Positions 21,856 through 31,142 are shown, numbered from the stretch's first letter. The stretch: 64,000 bases of DNA from Gammaproteobacteria bacterium (GCA_009838035.1 VXSK01000028.1:1-64000); one strand, 5' to 3'. Translations and numbers: made by a program. The notes: generated by a model from the letters alone, not told the origin.

Positions 21856-22794
21856 TTGGGCCCGCTGATGATCGATCTCGAGGGCCTGGCCCTGCAGTCG
21901 GCGGAGGCGGACCTGTTGCGCCACGAAGCAGTCGGCGGCGTCATCCTGTTCAGCCGCAATTACCGGCTTCCGGGCCAGGTGCGCAGCCTGGTTGCCTCCA
22001 TTCGATCCGCCGCCGAACGTCCCGTGTTGGTCGCCATCGACCAGGAGGGCGGCCGGGTCCAGCGCATGCGCTCGGGTTTCTCCGTCCTGCCGCCGGCCCG
22101 CGTTCTCGGCGAGGTCCACGATTCCGATCCCGGCCGGGCCATGGAGCTGGCCCGCGCACGCGGCCGCCTGCTGGCGCTGGAACTGGATGCGGTCGGTATC
22201 GACTTCAGCTTTGCGCCGGTTGTGGACGTGGACCACGGCAGGAGCGGCGTGATCGGCGACCGCGCCCTGCACGGCGATCCCGAAGTCGTGTCGATTCTCG
22301 GCACGGCCTTCGTTCAGGGCGCCGCTTCCGGCGGCATGGCCTGCGTGGCCAAGCACTTTCCGGGTCATGGCTGGGTAGCGGCCGATTCCCACGTCGAGCT
22401 GCCGGTGGACGAGCGGGACTACCCCGCATTGCTTGCCGATCTTGTGCCCTTCGAGCGGCTTTTCGCGGCCGGCGCGGGGGCGGTCATGACCGCGCATGTG
22501 CAGTATCCCGCGGTGGACGATCCCACGCCCTGCTATTCGCAACGGTGGTTGGGCGAAGAGCTGCGCCGGCGCTTGGGTTTTTCCGGCGCGATCTTTGCCG
22601 ACGATCTTTCCATGCACGGGGCGGGTCAGGCCGGCGATCTCGGACAGCGCGTGGAGGCCGCCCTGGAGGCCGGGTGCGACATGCTGCCGATCTGCAACGA
22701 CCCCGAGGGTGTGCGCGAACTCCTGAGGGACTGGCGCTTCGACATCAGCCCAGGTTCCGCCACGCGTCTGAATCGCCTGCGCCGCGCCGCTTGA
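21856..22794 (+). CDS. nagZ: Beta-N-acetylhexosaminidase NagZ
   Basis: Cytosolic GH3 glycosidase removing GlcNAc from anhydromuropeptides during cell-wall recycling; 312 residues. Landmarks are AIDQEGGRVQRMR, the KHFPGHG loop with catalytic histidine, and the Asp nucleophile in FADDLSMHGA. The TTG at 21856 after GGGGGGCGGGAG is chosen because the product then begins MGPLMIDLEG, matching the E. coli start MGPVMLDVEG; ATG at 21868 is the alternative. Overlaps the next gene by one base (TGATG). Confidence 0.94.
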   Translation: MGPLMIDLEGLALQSAEADLLRHEAVGGVILFSRNYRLPGQVRSLVASIRSAAERPVLVAIDQEGGRVQRMRSGFSVLPPARVLGEVHDSDPGRAMELARARGRLLALELDAVGIDFSFAPVVDVDHGRSGVIGDRALHGDPEVVSILGTAFVQGAASGGMACVAKHFPGHGWVAADSHVELPVDERDYPALLADLVPFERLFAAGAGAVMTAHVQYPAVDDPTPCYSQRWLGEELRRRLGFSGAIFADDLSMHGAGQAGDLGQRVEAALEAGCDMLPICNDPEGVRELLRDWRFDISPGSATRLNRLRRAA

Positions 22795-23561
22795 TGGCGA
22801 TTGACGGGCTGGCGGTGATTTCGGGTGCTCCGGCGGAGCGGCTGGGCATGGGGCCGCCGGAGAGTCCGGCGCCGACAGAGGATCAGCCCTATGGCCCGCC
22901 TTCGGCGCCCGTGGAGATACGGCGGCTCAATCGGGTTCCGGTTCTCTACCTGAACAGGCACGGCGCGGACTACGCGATCGCGCCTCATCGGATCAACTAT
23001 CGCGCCAACCTAAAGGCCCTGGCCGAGGCCGGCGCCAGGCGCATTCTGGGCGTTCATTCGGTGGGCGGCATCGCCGCGGAGGCCGTCCCCGGCGCCATCG
23101 TCATACCGCATGACCTGATCGACTACACCCACTCGCGCGAGACCAGCTTCGCTCAGGACGGTGCGGGCAAGAGCGCGTTCGTCGAGTTCGCGAACCCTTT
23201 CGACGCGAACATGCGTAGGGGCCTGGTCGCGGCCGCTGAAGGCACGGACTGCATTGTGCGGGGCGTCTACGGCGCGATGCAGGGTCCGCGGCTGGAAACC
23301 GCCGCGGAAATCGACCGGCTGGAACAGGACGGATGCACGCTGGTGGGCATGACCCTGATGCCGGAGGCGGTGCTGGCCCGCGAACTGGGCATTCCCTATG
23401 TCTCCCTGTCACTGGTGACCAACCATGCCGCCGGCCGGAACAGGCAAGGCGAAATGGCCGGCATCATCGAACAGCACGCCGTCTGGCTGGACACGGGCCT
23501 CAAGCGCGCCCGGGAGTTGCTGCTCCGCTGGCTCACCGAACCGCGCGCGCACCCACGGTAG
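22794..23561 (+). CDS. S-methyl-5'-thioinosine / 5'-thioadenosine phosphorylase family protein
   Basis: Purine nucleoside phosphorylase superfamily member of 255 residues. Visible motifs are NRHG (phosphate site), HRINYRAN, HSVGGI, YGAMQGPRLETAAEI and GMTLMPEAVLARELG. In Pseudomonas aeruginosa the gene next to nagZ encodes S-methyl-5'-thioinosine phosphorylase, and the same neighbourhood here supports that function in polyamine and quorum-signal by-product salvage. The ATG at 22794 overlaps the nagZ stop. The final base of the stop codon is also the first base of the palindromic repeat that follows. Confidence 0.88.
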   Translation: MAIDGLAVISGAPAERLGMGPPESPAPTEDQPYGPPSAPVEIRRLNRVPVLYLNRHGADYAIAPHRINYRANLKALAEAGARRILGVHSVGGIAAEAVPGAIVIPHDLIDYTHSRETSFAQDGAGKSAFVEFANPFDANMRRGLVAAAEGTDCIVRGVYGAMQGPRLETAAEIDRLEQDGCTLVGMTLMPEAVLARELGIPYVSLSLVTNHAAGRNRQGEMAGIIEQHAVWLDTGLKRARELLLRWLTEPRAHPR

Positions 23562-23659
23562 CGCCTTTGTGTGCCTCGTTCTCGCGGGAACGTTGGAGCA
23601 GGACAGCGAGAATCGAGCCAGGATGGCGCTTCCAGCGAGAAGGAGGCACACAAAGGCGC
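23561..23659. repeat. Palindromic repeat element, second locus
   Basis: A 99-bp element with two 29-nt arms (23561-23589 and 23631-23659, 27 of 29 positions complementary) and a 41-nt centre containing ACAGCGAGAATCGAGCCA. Its centre matches the element at 1560-1660 (which is in the opposite orientation), and the loop length is identical. The arms differ at many positions, yet both remain self-complementary. It fills most of the 130-nt space between the phosphorylase stop and the convergent csiV-like gene and may act as a terminator-like or mobile palindrome. Confidence 0.85.
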
Positions 23660-23691
23660 GAAATCGAAGCGCCCAAAGAAGCGGTCAGCCC

Positions 23692-24339
23692 TCAGTCACC
23701 CGCTTCCGGACGCGGACGATAGCGGAACAGGCGCGCGATGGCCCCGAACCGGGGATGGTCGAAGTAGTGGACTTCCCCCAGCAGGAGTCGGCGCCGTTCC
23801 CGGATTCGATACTCGCCAACGTCCTCTTCAACCGCGGGCATGCGCAGGTCGAGTGCGAGATGCACGAACCGTTCCTCTTCCAGTGACGCCAGCCCGCTGA
23901 AGGGCAGCGGCCCGGCAGCAAGCGTGGACAGCCGCAACGGTATCGGTTCGCCGCTCCACTGCGCCGGCATGGCCCAGGCGAAGTGCGCCAGTGGCCGGTA
24001 GCCGGCACTGCGGCGCATCGATAACCAGATGCCGTCCAGGGCGAATTGCGCGCGGGTCAGCGCCAGAAGGCCAGCCGGTGGGCCGGGCGTCGCGGAATCC
24101 GAGTCCGGCAGCTCCAATGGCGCGGGCCAGATCTCGGGAGGCGGCAGATCCGGGGACGCATGCATGAGGTCCTCGGTGCTTTCCTCCGGCGCCAGTTGCA
24201 GAAAAACGATCATTTCCAGGGCCACCCGGAACTCGCCATCCTGCGCCTGCACGGGCCCGGCAAGCAGGAGGCACGCCGCGACCTGAATCAGGGCGACGAT
24301 CGGCAGGCCAGGGGATCTATGCGGCAGGGGACGAGGCAC
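23692..24339 (-). CDS. CsiV-like periplasmic protein
   Basis: 215 residues from a GTG at 24339; the frame is open to 24387, but that would overlap the mfd 3' end, and neither start has a clear SD. The N-terminus carries a signal peptide (IVALIQVAACLLLAGPVQAQ). The mature part has FRVALEMIVFLQLAPEES, SGEPIPLRL and a C-terminal stretch RRRLLLGEVHYFDHPRFGAIARLFRY, features of the CsiV family, whose Pseudomonas homologue sits between mfd and the thioinosine phosphorylase exactly as here. In Vibrio, CsiV binds peptidoglycan and is required for the D-amino-acid response. Function here is inferred from family and position. Confidence 0.72.
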   Translation of the reverse strand: MPRPLPHRSPGLPIVALIQVAACLLLAGPVQAQDGEFRVALEMIVFLQLAPEESTEDLMHASPDLPPPEIWPAPLELPDSDSATPGPPAGLLALTRAQFALDGIWLSMRRSAGYRPLAHFAWAMPAQWSGEPIPLRLSTLAAGPLPFSGLASLEEERFVHLALDLRMPAVEEDVGEYRIRERRRLLLGEVHYFDHPRFGAIARLFRYRPRPEAGD

Positions 24340-24343
24340 GACA

Positions 24344-27300
24344 CTAGTGTACGGTTTCGGATCCGCGGGCCTCTTCAAGCGATTCAAGCAGGCGTTCTAT
24401 GTAACCAAAGCGCCGCTCGGGCCGGGACAGATCGGCCCGAAACCTGAGCGCGCCATGGGGCCGCAAGGAATATTCTTCCGGCTGCCGCCGGGCCAGTGCG
24501 GCGAGATGCAGGGGGTCCACAGGCGTGTGGTTGTAGAACTCCGCCTCGCCGCCGCGGTCCGCGGCCTGCAGCACCCGTATGCCCAACTCCCGCATGCGCT
24601 GCTGGATTCGCGCCTGCCGGAAGAGATTCATCGCCTGATCGGGCGCCGGGCCGAAGCGGTCCACGAGTTCGACCATGAGCGCGTTCAGGCTTGATGCGTC
24701 CGCGGCGGTAGACACGCGCTTGTACCAGCTCAGGCGCTGGTTGACGTCGGGCATGTAGTCCTCGGGCAGCAGCGCGCCCAGGTTCAGCTCGACGTCCGCG
24801 CGCGGCTGCGCCGCGACACCCGGGCGCTCGGCGGGACTGTCCCGCAACTCCTGCACGGCCCGGCTCAGCATGTCGTTGTAGAGGCTGAAGCCGATCTGCT
24901 GTATTTGCCCCGACTGCTCCTCGCCCAGCAGTTCTCCCGCGCCCCGGATCTCCAGGTCGTGGGTAGCGAGCAGGAACCCGGCGCCGAGTTCGCCGGCGGC
25001 CTGTATCGCTTCCAGGCGCTTGTGCGCGTCGGCGGTCATCTCCTTTTCGTGCGGGCGGATCAGGTAGGCGTAGGCCTGGTGATGGGAGCGTCCGACCCGG
25101 CCCCGCAACTGGTGCAACTGGGCGAGCCCCAGCCGGTCCGCGCGGTTGATCAGCATGGTGTTGGCGTGGGGAATGTCCAGTCCGCTTTCGATGATGGTCG
25201 TGCACACCAGCACGTCGAAGCGGCGGTGATAGAAGTCGGTCATCACGCGCTGGAGTTCCGCGTCAGGCAGTTGGCCGTGGGCCACTTCCAGCCGCGCGTC
25301 GCCGAGCAGCGCCTGCACTTCGCGCGCGATTCGGTCGATGTCCCTGACCCGGTTGTGGACGAAGAACACGGCGCCCCCGCGGCGCAGTTCCCGCCCGCAG
25401 GCCTCGCGGATCAGGCTGTTGCGCCACGGCGTGACGAAGGTCCTGACCGCCATGCGCGCCGGTGGCGGCGTGGTGATCAATGACAGATCGCGCAGGCCGC
25501 CCAGGGACATGTTAAGCGTCCGTGGAATAGGCGTGGCCGTGAGCGTCAGGACGTGCAGGTCGGCCCGCAGGCTCTTGATGCGTTCCTTCTGGCGCACGCC
25601 GAAGCGGTGTTCCTCGTCGACGACCAGCAACCCCGGACGCTTGAAGCGCACCCGGGCGTTCAAAAGGCCGTGGGAGCCGACAACAATGTCCGCGCGCCCG
25701 TCGGCAAGCCGCTCCCGCACCTCCTCGTTCCTGCGGCCGGCGCCGAAGCGGGTCAGCATTTCGACCCGGACGGGCCAATCGGCAAAACGGTCGCGGAACA
25801 CGCGGTAATGCTGCTCGACCAGCAGCGTGGTCGGCGCCAGGACCGCCACCTGGTGGCCCTGGAATACGGCTGCGAAGGCTGCGCGCAGCGCCACCTCGGT
25901 CTTGCCGAAACCCACGTCTCCGCAGATCAGCCGATCCATCGGCCGGCCGGCCGCGAGATCGTCCAGCACCTGCTCCACCGCGCGTTCCTGGTCGTGCGTA
26001 AGCCGGTAGGGGAAGCGGGCCGTGAATGCGCTCATCTCCGCGGGCGGGGCCTCGATGGCCGGCATGGTCCGCGCGGCGCGCCGGGCCTGCAGTTGCAGCA
26101 GTTCGGCGGCGACGTCCCGCAACTGGCGTTCCGCGCGCCGCTTGATCCGATCCCAGGCGTCCGAGCCCAGCCGGTGCAGAGGAGCGTGCTCGGGGCTTCC
26201 GCCGGTATAGCGGGTAATGAGCTGCATGTCGGACACGGGCACGTAAAGGCGGTCGCCGCCCGCGTACTGCACGCGCATGAACTCGGCCGGCGCGCCTCCC
26301 GCGTCCATGTGCTGCAATCCCTCGTAACGGCCGATGCCGTGGTCCTCATGCACCACGGGCGCTCCCGGCACAAGGTCGGCCAGGCTTTGCAGTATGGCTT
26401 CGGGCGGCGGCTGCCCGCGCCGCCGGCGCCGGGTAAGCGGTCGCTGCCGGCCGAACAGCTCGCGTTCGGTGAGCACGGTCAGCTCGTCGTGGAGCACGAT
26501 TCCGTGATCCAGCGGGCTCTCGGCCAGGCACAACGGCGCATTGGAGGCCAGGAAATCGCTCCAGGACGCGACGTCCTGCGCCTTGAGTTGCCTGCCGCGC
26601 AGCAACTCGCGAACCAGTTCGCGCTGACCGGCAGTTTCCGCGGCCAGCAGAATGCGCCGGCCGGGCGCTTGCGCGTAGGCTTCCAGTGAAGTGTGCTCGT
26701 CGCTGCGGGTCAACGGCACCATCGGCGCCGGCCGCGCACTGACGTCCTGCGCCCCGGCCCGAACGGCAATGTCCGCCAGTGACTCGGGCCGACAGTGGAC
26801 GCTGCGCAGGCCCGCCACGGCGGTCTTGTGCAGGTCCGGAGGCGCGAAGAGTTCTTCCGGCGGCAGGCAGGGTTGTTCCAGGTCGCCGTCCCGCTGCCGG
26901 TACCGGTCCATTATGGCTTCCCACTCCGATTCAAGAGCGGTTTCGACGCCCGGGAGAAGGACGACCGCGCTGTCGGACGGAAGGTAGTCCCAGAGGGTTT
27001 CGGTTCGTTCGAAGAACAGCGGCAGGTAATTCTCCGCCCCCTGCGGCGCCACGCCCTCGCCCAGTTTCCGGAAAACCTCCGCCCGCGCCGGATTTTCCGG
27101 GAACCGCCGCCGGAATCGTTCCCGGAAGCCGTCGATGCTGTCCGAGTCCAGCGGAAGTTCGCGTGCTGGCAGGAGGCTGAACGAATCCAGTTTTCCGGTG
27201 CTGCGTTGCGAGGCCGGGTTGAACCGACGGATGGATTCGACCTCCCGGTCAAAGAACTCGATCCGCACCGGCGCCGGGGAGCCGCTGGGAAAAATGTCCA

Positions 27301-27859
27301 GCAGCGCGCCGCGCACGGCATATTCTCCGGGCTCATTGACCAGCGGCACCCGAAGATAGGCCGCTTCGTCGAGTCTTCTCCGAAGGTCTTCGGGATCCAG
27401 TTCCTGCCCGGTACGGCAACTGACCCCCAGCCACTGGCGAAGCTGCGCGCGCGGCGGCAGGCGGTCCAGCAGCGTGGGTGCGGCGACAAACAGCGTCCGC
27501 GCCGTTTGAGGAGCCTCGTGAACCAGCAGGCCGGACAGCGTTTCCAGGCGCCGCGACGTGATTTCGGGATGCGGGCTGAACAGGTCGTAGGCGAGCGTTT
27601 CCCGGTCGGGCAGGAATGCCACGCCCTCGTCGCGCCCCCGCAACCACGCCACCTGCTGCATGAATTGCTCCACGCGTCCCGGCTCGGGCGTCACGACCAG
27701 TACGCATGGCGAAACGCCGGCGTCAATCAGGCCGGCGCAGACCAGCGGCGCCGCGCCCGCGCTGACCCCATGCAGTTGGAGCACCACATCGCGCCCATCC
27801 GGCCAGACAATCGGCCGTATTGCCGACAAAGCCGCAGCGGGGGCCCGTTCGTCTTTCAT
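24344..27859 (-). CDS. mfd: Transcription-repair coupling factor Mfd
   Basis: Removes RNA polymerase stalled at lesions and recruits UvrA; 1171 residues (E. coli 1148). Domains: UvrB-like N-terminal part (LFSPHPEITSRRLETLSGL), RNAP-interaction domain (ILQSLADLVPGAPVVHEDHG, GGDRLYVPVSDMQLI), SF2 helicase motor with Walker A GDVGFGKTE and DEEH box, translocation motif region (RGRVGRSHHQAYAYL) and C-terminal autoinhibitory domain. ATG at 27859 is selected as the family start; a longer frame to 28000 would overlap the divergent lolC. It shares a 64-nt divergent spacer with lolC and is followed by the csiV-like gene. Confidence 0.97.
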   Translation of the reverse strand: MKDERAPAAALSAIRPIVWPDGRDVVLQLHGVSAGAAPLVCAGLIDAGVSPCVLVVTPEPGRVEQFMQQVAWLRGRDEGVAFLPDRETLAYDLFSPHPEITSRRLETLSGLLVHEAPQTARTLFVAAPTLLDRLPPRAQLRQWLGVSCRTGQELDPEDLRRRLDEAAYLRVPLVNEPGEYAVRGALLDIFPSGSPAPVRIEFFDREVESIRRFNPASQRSTGKLDSFSLLPARELPLDSDSIDGFRERFRRRFPENPARAEVFRKLGEGVAPQGAENYLPLFFERTETLWDYLPSDSAVVLLPGVETALESEWEAIMDRYRQRDGDLEQPCLPPEELFAPPDLHKTAVAGLRSVHCRPESLADIAVRAGAQDVSARPAPMVPLTRSDEHTSLEAYAQAPGRRILLAAETAGQRELVRELLRGRQLKAQDVASWSDFLASNAPLCLAESPLDHGIVLHDELTVLTERELFGRQRPLTRRRRRGQPPPEAILQSLADLVPGAPVVHEDHGIGRYEGLQHMDAGGAPAEFMRVQYAGGDRLYVPVSDMQLITRYTGGSPEHAPLHRLGSDAWDRIKRRAERQLRDVAAELLQLQARRAARTMPAIEAPPAEMSAFTARFPYRLTHDQERAVEQVLDDLAAGRPMDRLICGDVGFGKTEVALRAAFAAVFQGHQVAVLAPTTLLVEQHYRVFRDRFADWPVRVEMLTRFGAGRRNEEVRERLADGRADIVVGSHGLLNARVRFKRPGLLVVDEEHRFGVRQKERIKSLRADLHVLTLTATPIPRTLNMSLGGLRDLSLITTPPPARMAVRTFVTPWRNSLIREACGRELRRGGAVFFVHNRVRDIDRIAREVQALLGDARLEVAHGQLPDAELQRVMTDFYHRRFDVLVCTTIIESGLDIPHANTMLINRADRLGLAQLHQLRGRVGRSHHQAYAYLIRPHEKEMTADAHKRLEAIQAAGELGAGFLLATHDLEIRGAGELLGEEQSGQIQQIGFSLYNDMLSRAVQELRDSPAERPGVAAQPRADVELNLGALLPEDYMPDVNQRLSWYKRVSTAADASSLNALMVELVDRFGPAPDQAMNLFRQARIQQRMRELGIRVLQAADRGGEAEFYNHTPVDPLHLAALARRQPEEYSLRPHGALRFRADLSRPERRFGYIERLLESLEEARGSETVH

Positions 27860-27923
27860 ACGGCGCGCATTATGAAGGCGAACATCGCGGGGAAGCACAA
27901 GCGGTTCGTGGGACAATGTCGCG

Positions 27924-29168
27924 ATGATCCGGCCCCTAGCGCTTGCCATCGCCTGGCGATACCTGCGTGCGCCCACGCGCAACCGCTTCGTTTCCTTCAT
28001 CGGCCTGGCTTCCGTAATCGGTCTGGCCTTGGGAGTAGCCTCGTTGATCGTCGTGATTGCGGTAATGGACGGCTTCGCCGCCGAATTGCGCGAACGGCTG
28101 CTCAGGTTTGACGCCCAGGTGAGCGTGCTCGCCGAAGACGGGCTGGGCGAATGGCGCGAAACCGCGGAAGAACTGGCGGCATTGCCAGGTGTCCGGCGGG
28201 TCGGTCCGGTGGTGGAACTGGAAGCGCTGCTCGTCTCCAGGCGGCGCTATGCCGGCGTGCAGTTGCTGGGAATAGCCGCCGATCCAGCCATGCAGGCAGC
28301 GCCGTACGGCCAGTCCGTCATCGCGGGATCCTTCGCCGATCTGCACGCCAATGCCGGTGGGCTGGCGCTCGGACGCTACCTTGCGGACACGCTGGGCGTG
28401 CGCGTGGGCGACACCGTCCGGGTGCTGATCCCCCGGCCCAACGGCGCCGCGCCGAGCCTGCGGGACCTTCCGGTCAGCGCGGTATTCGTTGCGGGCAACG
28501 CCGGGCCGGACAGCAGCCTGGCGCTGGCGGGTCTGCCGATCGTTTCGGAACTCGCCGGCCTTGAAGGCCGGGTCAGCGCGCTGCAGGTGAGCGGCAGCGA
28601 TCCGTATGAAACGCCGGCCGTGGTGGAAGCCTGGGCGGCAGGCTCCGAACGGGTCGGCGCCGAAAGCCTGACGACGCGCTCCTGGATGCAGCAGCATGAG
28701 GCGTTGTTCCGAACCGTGGAACTGGAACGCCTGGCCATGGGTGCGCTGCTGTTCACGATCATCGCGGTGGCCGCGTTCAACATCGTTGCTACGCTGGTCA
28801 TGTCGGTCAACGAGCGCCGCAGCGAGATTGCCATTCTGGCTACCCTCGGAGCCCGAACGCCCACCATCATGGCGGTTTTTTCGCTGCAGGGCCTGTTGGC
28901 GGGAATCATCGGGGTGGGCCTGGGAGGCGCGCTGGGCGTCTGGCTGACGCTGAACGTGGACGCTGCGATGCAGTTCCTTGAAAACCTCTTCGGGTTCGAC
29001 TTCCTGCCGGCGGAGTCCTTCTATCTCACCGGAGTGCCTTACGAATTGACCGCGACGCTCGTCATTACGGTGACCGGGCTGGCGCTGCTGCTGTCGACGC
29101 TGGCGTCCTGGTACCCCTCGCGGCATGCGGCGCGGGTGGACCCGGCCGGCATCCTTCGCTACGAGTAG
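27924..29168 (+). CDS. lolC: Lipoprotein-releasing ABC transporter permease LolC
   Basis: Inner-membrane subunit that extracts lipoproteins for delivery to LolA; 414 residues. One membrane helix near the N-terminus (about 25-50), a large periplasmic MacB-like domain, and three C-terminal helices (about 270-295, 315-345, 370-395). It starts LALAIAWRYLRAPTRNRFVSF, and the VMDGFAAELRERLL segment after the first helix is typical of LolC/E. The paralogue at 29173 resembles LolE more, so this one is called LolC. First gene of a lolC-lolE-lolD cluster. Confidence 0.9.
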   Translation: MIRPLALAIAWRYLRAPTRNRFVSFIGLASVIGLALGVASLIVVIAVMDGFAAELRERLLRFDAQVSVLAEDGLGEWRETAEELAALPGVRRVGPVVELEALLVSRRRYAGVQLLGIAADPAMQAAPYGQSVIAGSFADLHANAGGLALGRYLADTLGVRVGDTVRVLIPRPNGAAPSLRDLPVSAVFVAGNAGPDSSLALAGLPIVSELAGLEGRVSALQVSGSDPYETPAVVEAWAAGSERVGAESLTTRSWMQQHEALFRTVELERLAMGALLFTIIAVAAFNIVATLVMSVNERRSEIAILATLGARTPTIMAVFSLQGLLAGIIGVGLGGALGVWLTLNVDAAMQFLENLFGFDFLPAESFYLTGVPYELTATLVITVTGLALLLSTLASWYPSRHAARVDPAGILRYE

Positions 29169-29172
29169 GCCC

Positions 29173-30414
29173 ATGCGAGCGTTCGAACTCTGGATGGCGT
29201 CGGCGCAGCTCAGGGCGAACCGCCGCGGGGGGTTCGTTTCGCTGGTATCGATGCTATCGATGCTGGGAGTCGCGACCGCGGTGGCCCTGCTGGTGGTCGT
29301 GCTGTCGGTCATGAACGGTTTCGACCAGGTCGTGCGCGAGCGAATACTCAGCGTGCTGGCCCACGGCAGCTTTCACGGCCCCGCCGGTGAACTGGGCGAA
29401 TGGCGTGAACTGCGCGACGCCGCCCTGATGCACCCGGAGGTCGAATCGGCGGCGCCGTATATCGATGGACAGGGCGTGCTGAGCGCGCCGGATGCCGTTG
29501 CGGGCGTTCAACTGCTGGGCTTTGCACCTGATGAGGCGGCTTTCCGGGCTCTGGGCGGTCTCACCAGGGACATGGCGCTGGAGACGCTTGCGGCCGGTTC
29601 GTGGCGGATCGTGCTGGGCAGCGAACTGGCGAGGCGCCTGGACGTGGGGGAGGGCGACGATGTCCTGCTGCAGGTACCGCAGGGCTGGAGCACGCCGGCG
29701 GGAATCGCGCCGCGCATGCGCCGCCTTGAAGTTGCGGGCGTCTTTCACGCCGGAATGAACGACTTCGACCGCTCGCTCGCCTGGATGCACTACGAGGATG
29801 CGCGCCGGCTATTCGGTCTGGGCGAGGCCGCCGGCGGGCTGCGGGTGATGCTCAGGGACCCCTGGCGGGTGGAAGCGGTGATGCCGGAAATCGCGGGCGA
29901 AAGGGCCGGGAATCTGTTTGTTCGCTACTGGACCTGGGAACACGCCAGCTTTTTCTATTCCATCGCGATGACCAAACGCATAACCATTATCATTCTGACG
30001 CTTCTTGCGGCGATCGCCGCTTTCAACATTGTCTCCAGCCTGGTCATGATCGTGCGCGAGAAAACCCCGGACATTGGCATCCTCAGGACGCTCGGATCCA
30101 CGCCCCGTTCGGTCATGGCGATTTTCGCCGGGCACGGGGGTTTCGCGGGCCTGCTTGGCATCGGGCTCGGGCTCGCCGTGGGGATTCCGCTGGCCGTGTG
30201 GGCCGGGCCGCTCACTTCGGCCGTCGAACGGTTTTTGGAAACCAGCATCGTCAGCCCGGGCTACAGCCTGGATGAAATGCCCAGCCGCATCCTGGTTCCC
30301 GAAGTCGTCGCGGTATGCGCGCTGGCGCTGCTGTTGTCCCTGGTCGCAACCGTCTATCCGGCGCTGCGCGCGGCCCGCACCGACCCGGCCAGGGCCACCC
30401 GCCTGGACTCCTGA
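29173..30414 (+). CDS. lolE: Lipoprotein-releasing ABC transporter permease LolE
   Basis: Second permease of the Lol extractor, 413 residues, with the same four-helix topology as the preceding gene. RRGGFVSLVSMLSMLGVA and VLSVMNGFDQVVRERILSVL resemble LolE N-terminal sequences. The C-terminal helices contain AFNIVSSLVMIVREKTPDIG. The ATG at 29173, 4 nt after the lolC stop, is preferred; the upstream in-frame extension runs into lolC. It ends 1 nt before lolD. LolC and LolE together bracket one pair of LolD subunits in E. coli; the same is expected here. Confidence 0.9.
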   Translation: MRAFELWMASAQLRANRRGGFVSLVSMLSMLGVATAVALLVVVLSVMNGFDQVVRERILSVLAHGSFHGPAGELGEWRELRDAALMHPEVESAAPYIDGQGVLSAPDAVAGVQLLGFAPDEAAFRALGGLTRDMALETLAAGSWRIVLGSELARRLDVGEGDDVLLQVPQGWSTPAGIAPRMRRLEVAGVFHAGMNDFDRSLAWMHYEDARRLFGLGEAAGGLRVMLRDPWRVEAVMPEIAGERAGNLFVRYWTWEHASFFYSIAMTKRITIIILTLLAAIAAFNIVSSLVMIVREKTPDIGILRTLGSTPRSVMAIFAGHGGFAGLLGIGLGLAVGIPLAVWAGPLTSAVERFLETSIVSPGYSLDEMPSRILVPEVVAVCALALLLSLVATVYPALRAARTDPARATRLDS

Positions 30415-30415
30415 C

Positions 30416-31123
30416 ATGAATGAAGCGAAGTCCGCGGCCCACGCACCGCCCTTGTCCTGCCACGGGTTGGTCAGGCATTTCCGCGAGCAGGGCCGGGTTC
30501 TTGAGGTGCTGCGCGGCGTGGATCTCGAGATTGCCGCCGGCGAGCGCCTGGCGGTCGTGGGCGCCTCGGGTTCCGGGAAGACGACGCTGCTTCAGTTGCT
30601 CGGCGGCCTGGACACGCCCACGCGCGGCTGGGTCGAGCTGAACGGCAGGAATTTCAGCGCGATGCGGCCTGCGGAACGCGGAAGCAGGCGCAACCGCCAC
30701 GTCGGTTTCGTTTACCAGTTTCATCACCTGCTGCCCGAGTTCAGCGCCGTGGAAAACGTCGCGATGCCGCTGCTGATCCGTCGATCCGGCACATCCGAAG
30801 CGTTGGCGAACGCGCGCGAGCTGCTCGAGCAGGTGGGGCTGGGCGAGCGGCTCATGCATCGTCCGGCAAAACTCTCGGGGGGCGAACGTCAGCGCGTGGC
30901 CGTGGCGCGCGCGCTGATCACCCGACCGTCAGTCGTGCTTGCCGATGAACCTACCGGCAACCTGGACCCCGAATCCGGCGAACAGGTGTTCGAGCTCCTG
31001 CTGAAGCTGAATCGGGACACCGGGACTGCGCTGGTCGTGGTGACCCATGACTTGAAGCGCGCCCGGCGCATGGACAGGGTCCTCGCCCTGCGCGACGGCC
31101 GGCTGGCCGAAGCGGGCAACTGA
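30416..31123 (+). CDS. lolD: Lipoprotein-releasing ABC transporter ATPase LolD
   Basis: ATP-binding subunit of the Lol system, 235 residues. Walker A GASGSGKTT (49-57), Q-loop with YQFHHLLPEFSAVENV (the typical LolD stretch), signature LSGGERQRVAVARAL, Walker B VVLADEPTGNLD and H-loop VVVTHD. The ATG at 30416 starts 1 nt after lolE; the frame upstream is a shadow of lolE. Gene order C-E-D differs from the C-D-E order of E. coli. Confidence 0.95.
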   Translation: MNEAKSAAHAPPLSCHGLVRHFREQGRVLEVLRGVDLEIAAGERLAVVGASGSGKTTLLQLLGGLDTPTRGWVELNGRNFSAMRPAERGSRRNRHVGFVYQFHHLLPEFSAVENVAMPLLIRRSGTSEALANARELLEQVGLGERLMHRPAKLSGGERQRVAVARALITRPSVVLADEPTGNLDPESGEQVFELLLKLNRDTGTALVVVTHDLKRARRMDRVLALRDGRLAEAGN

Positions 31124-31142
31124 ACGCCGTCCCCCGCTGCTG

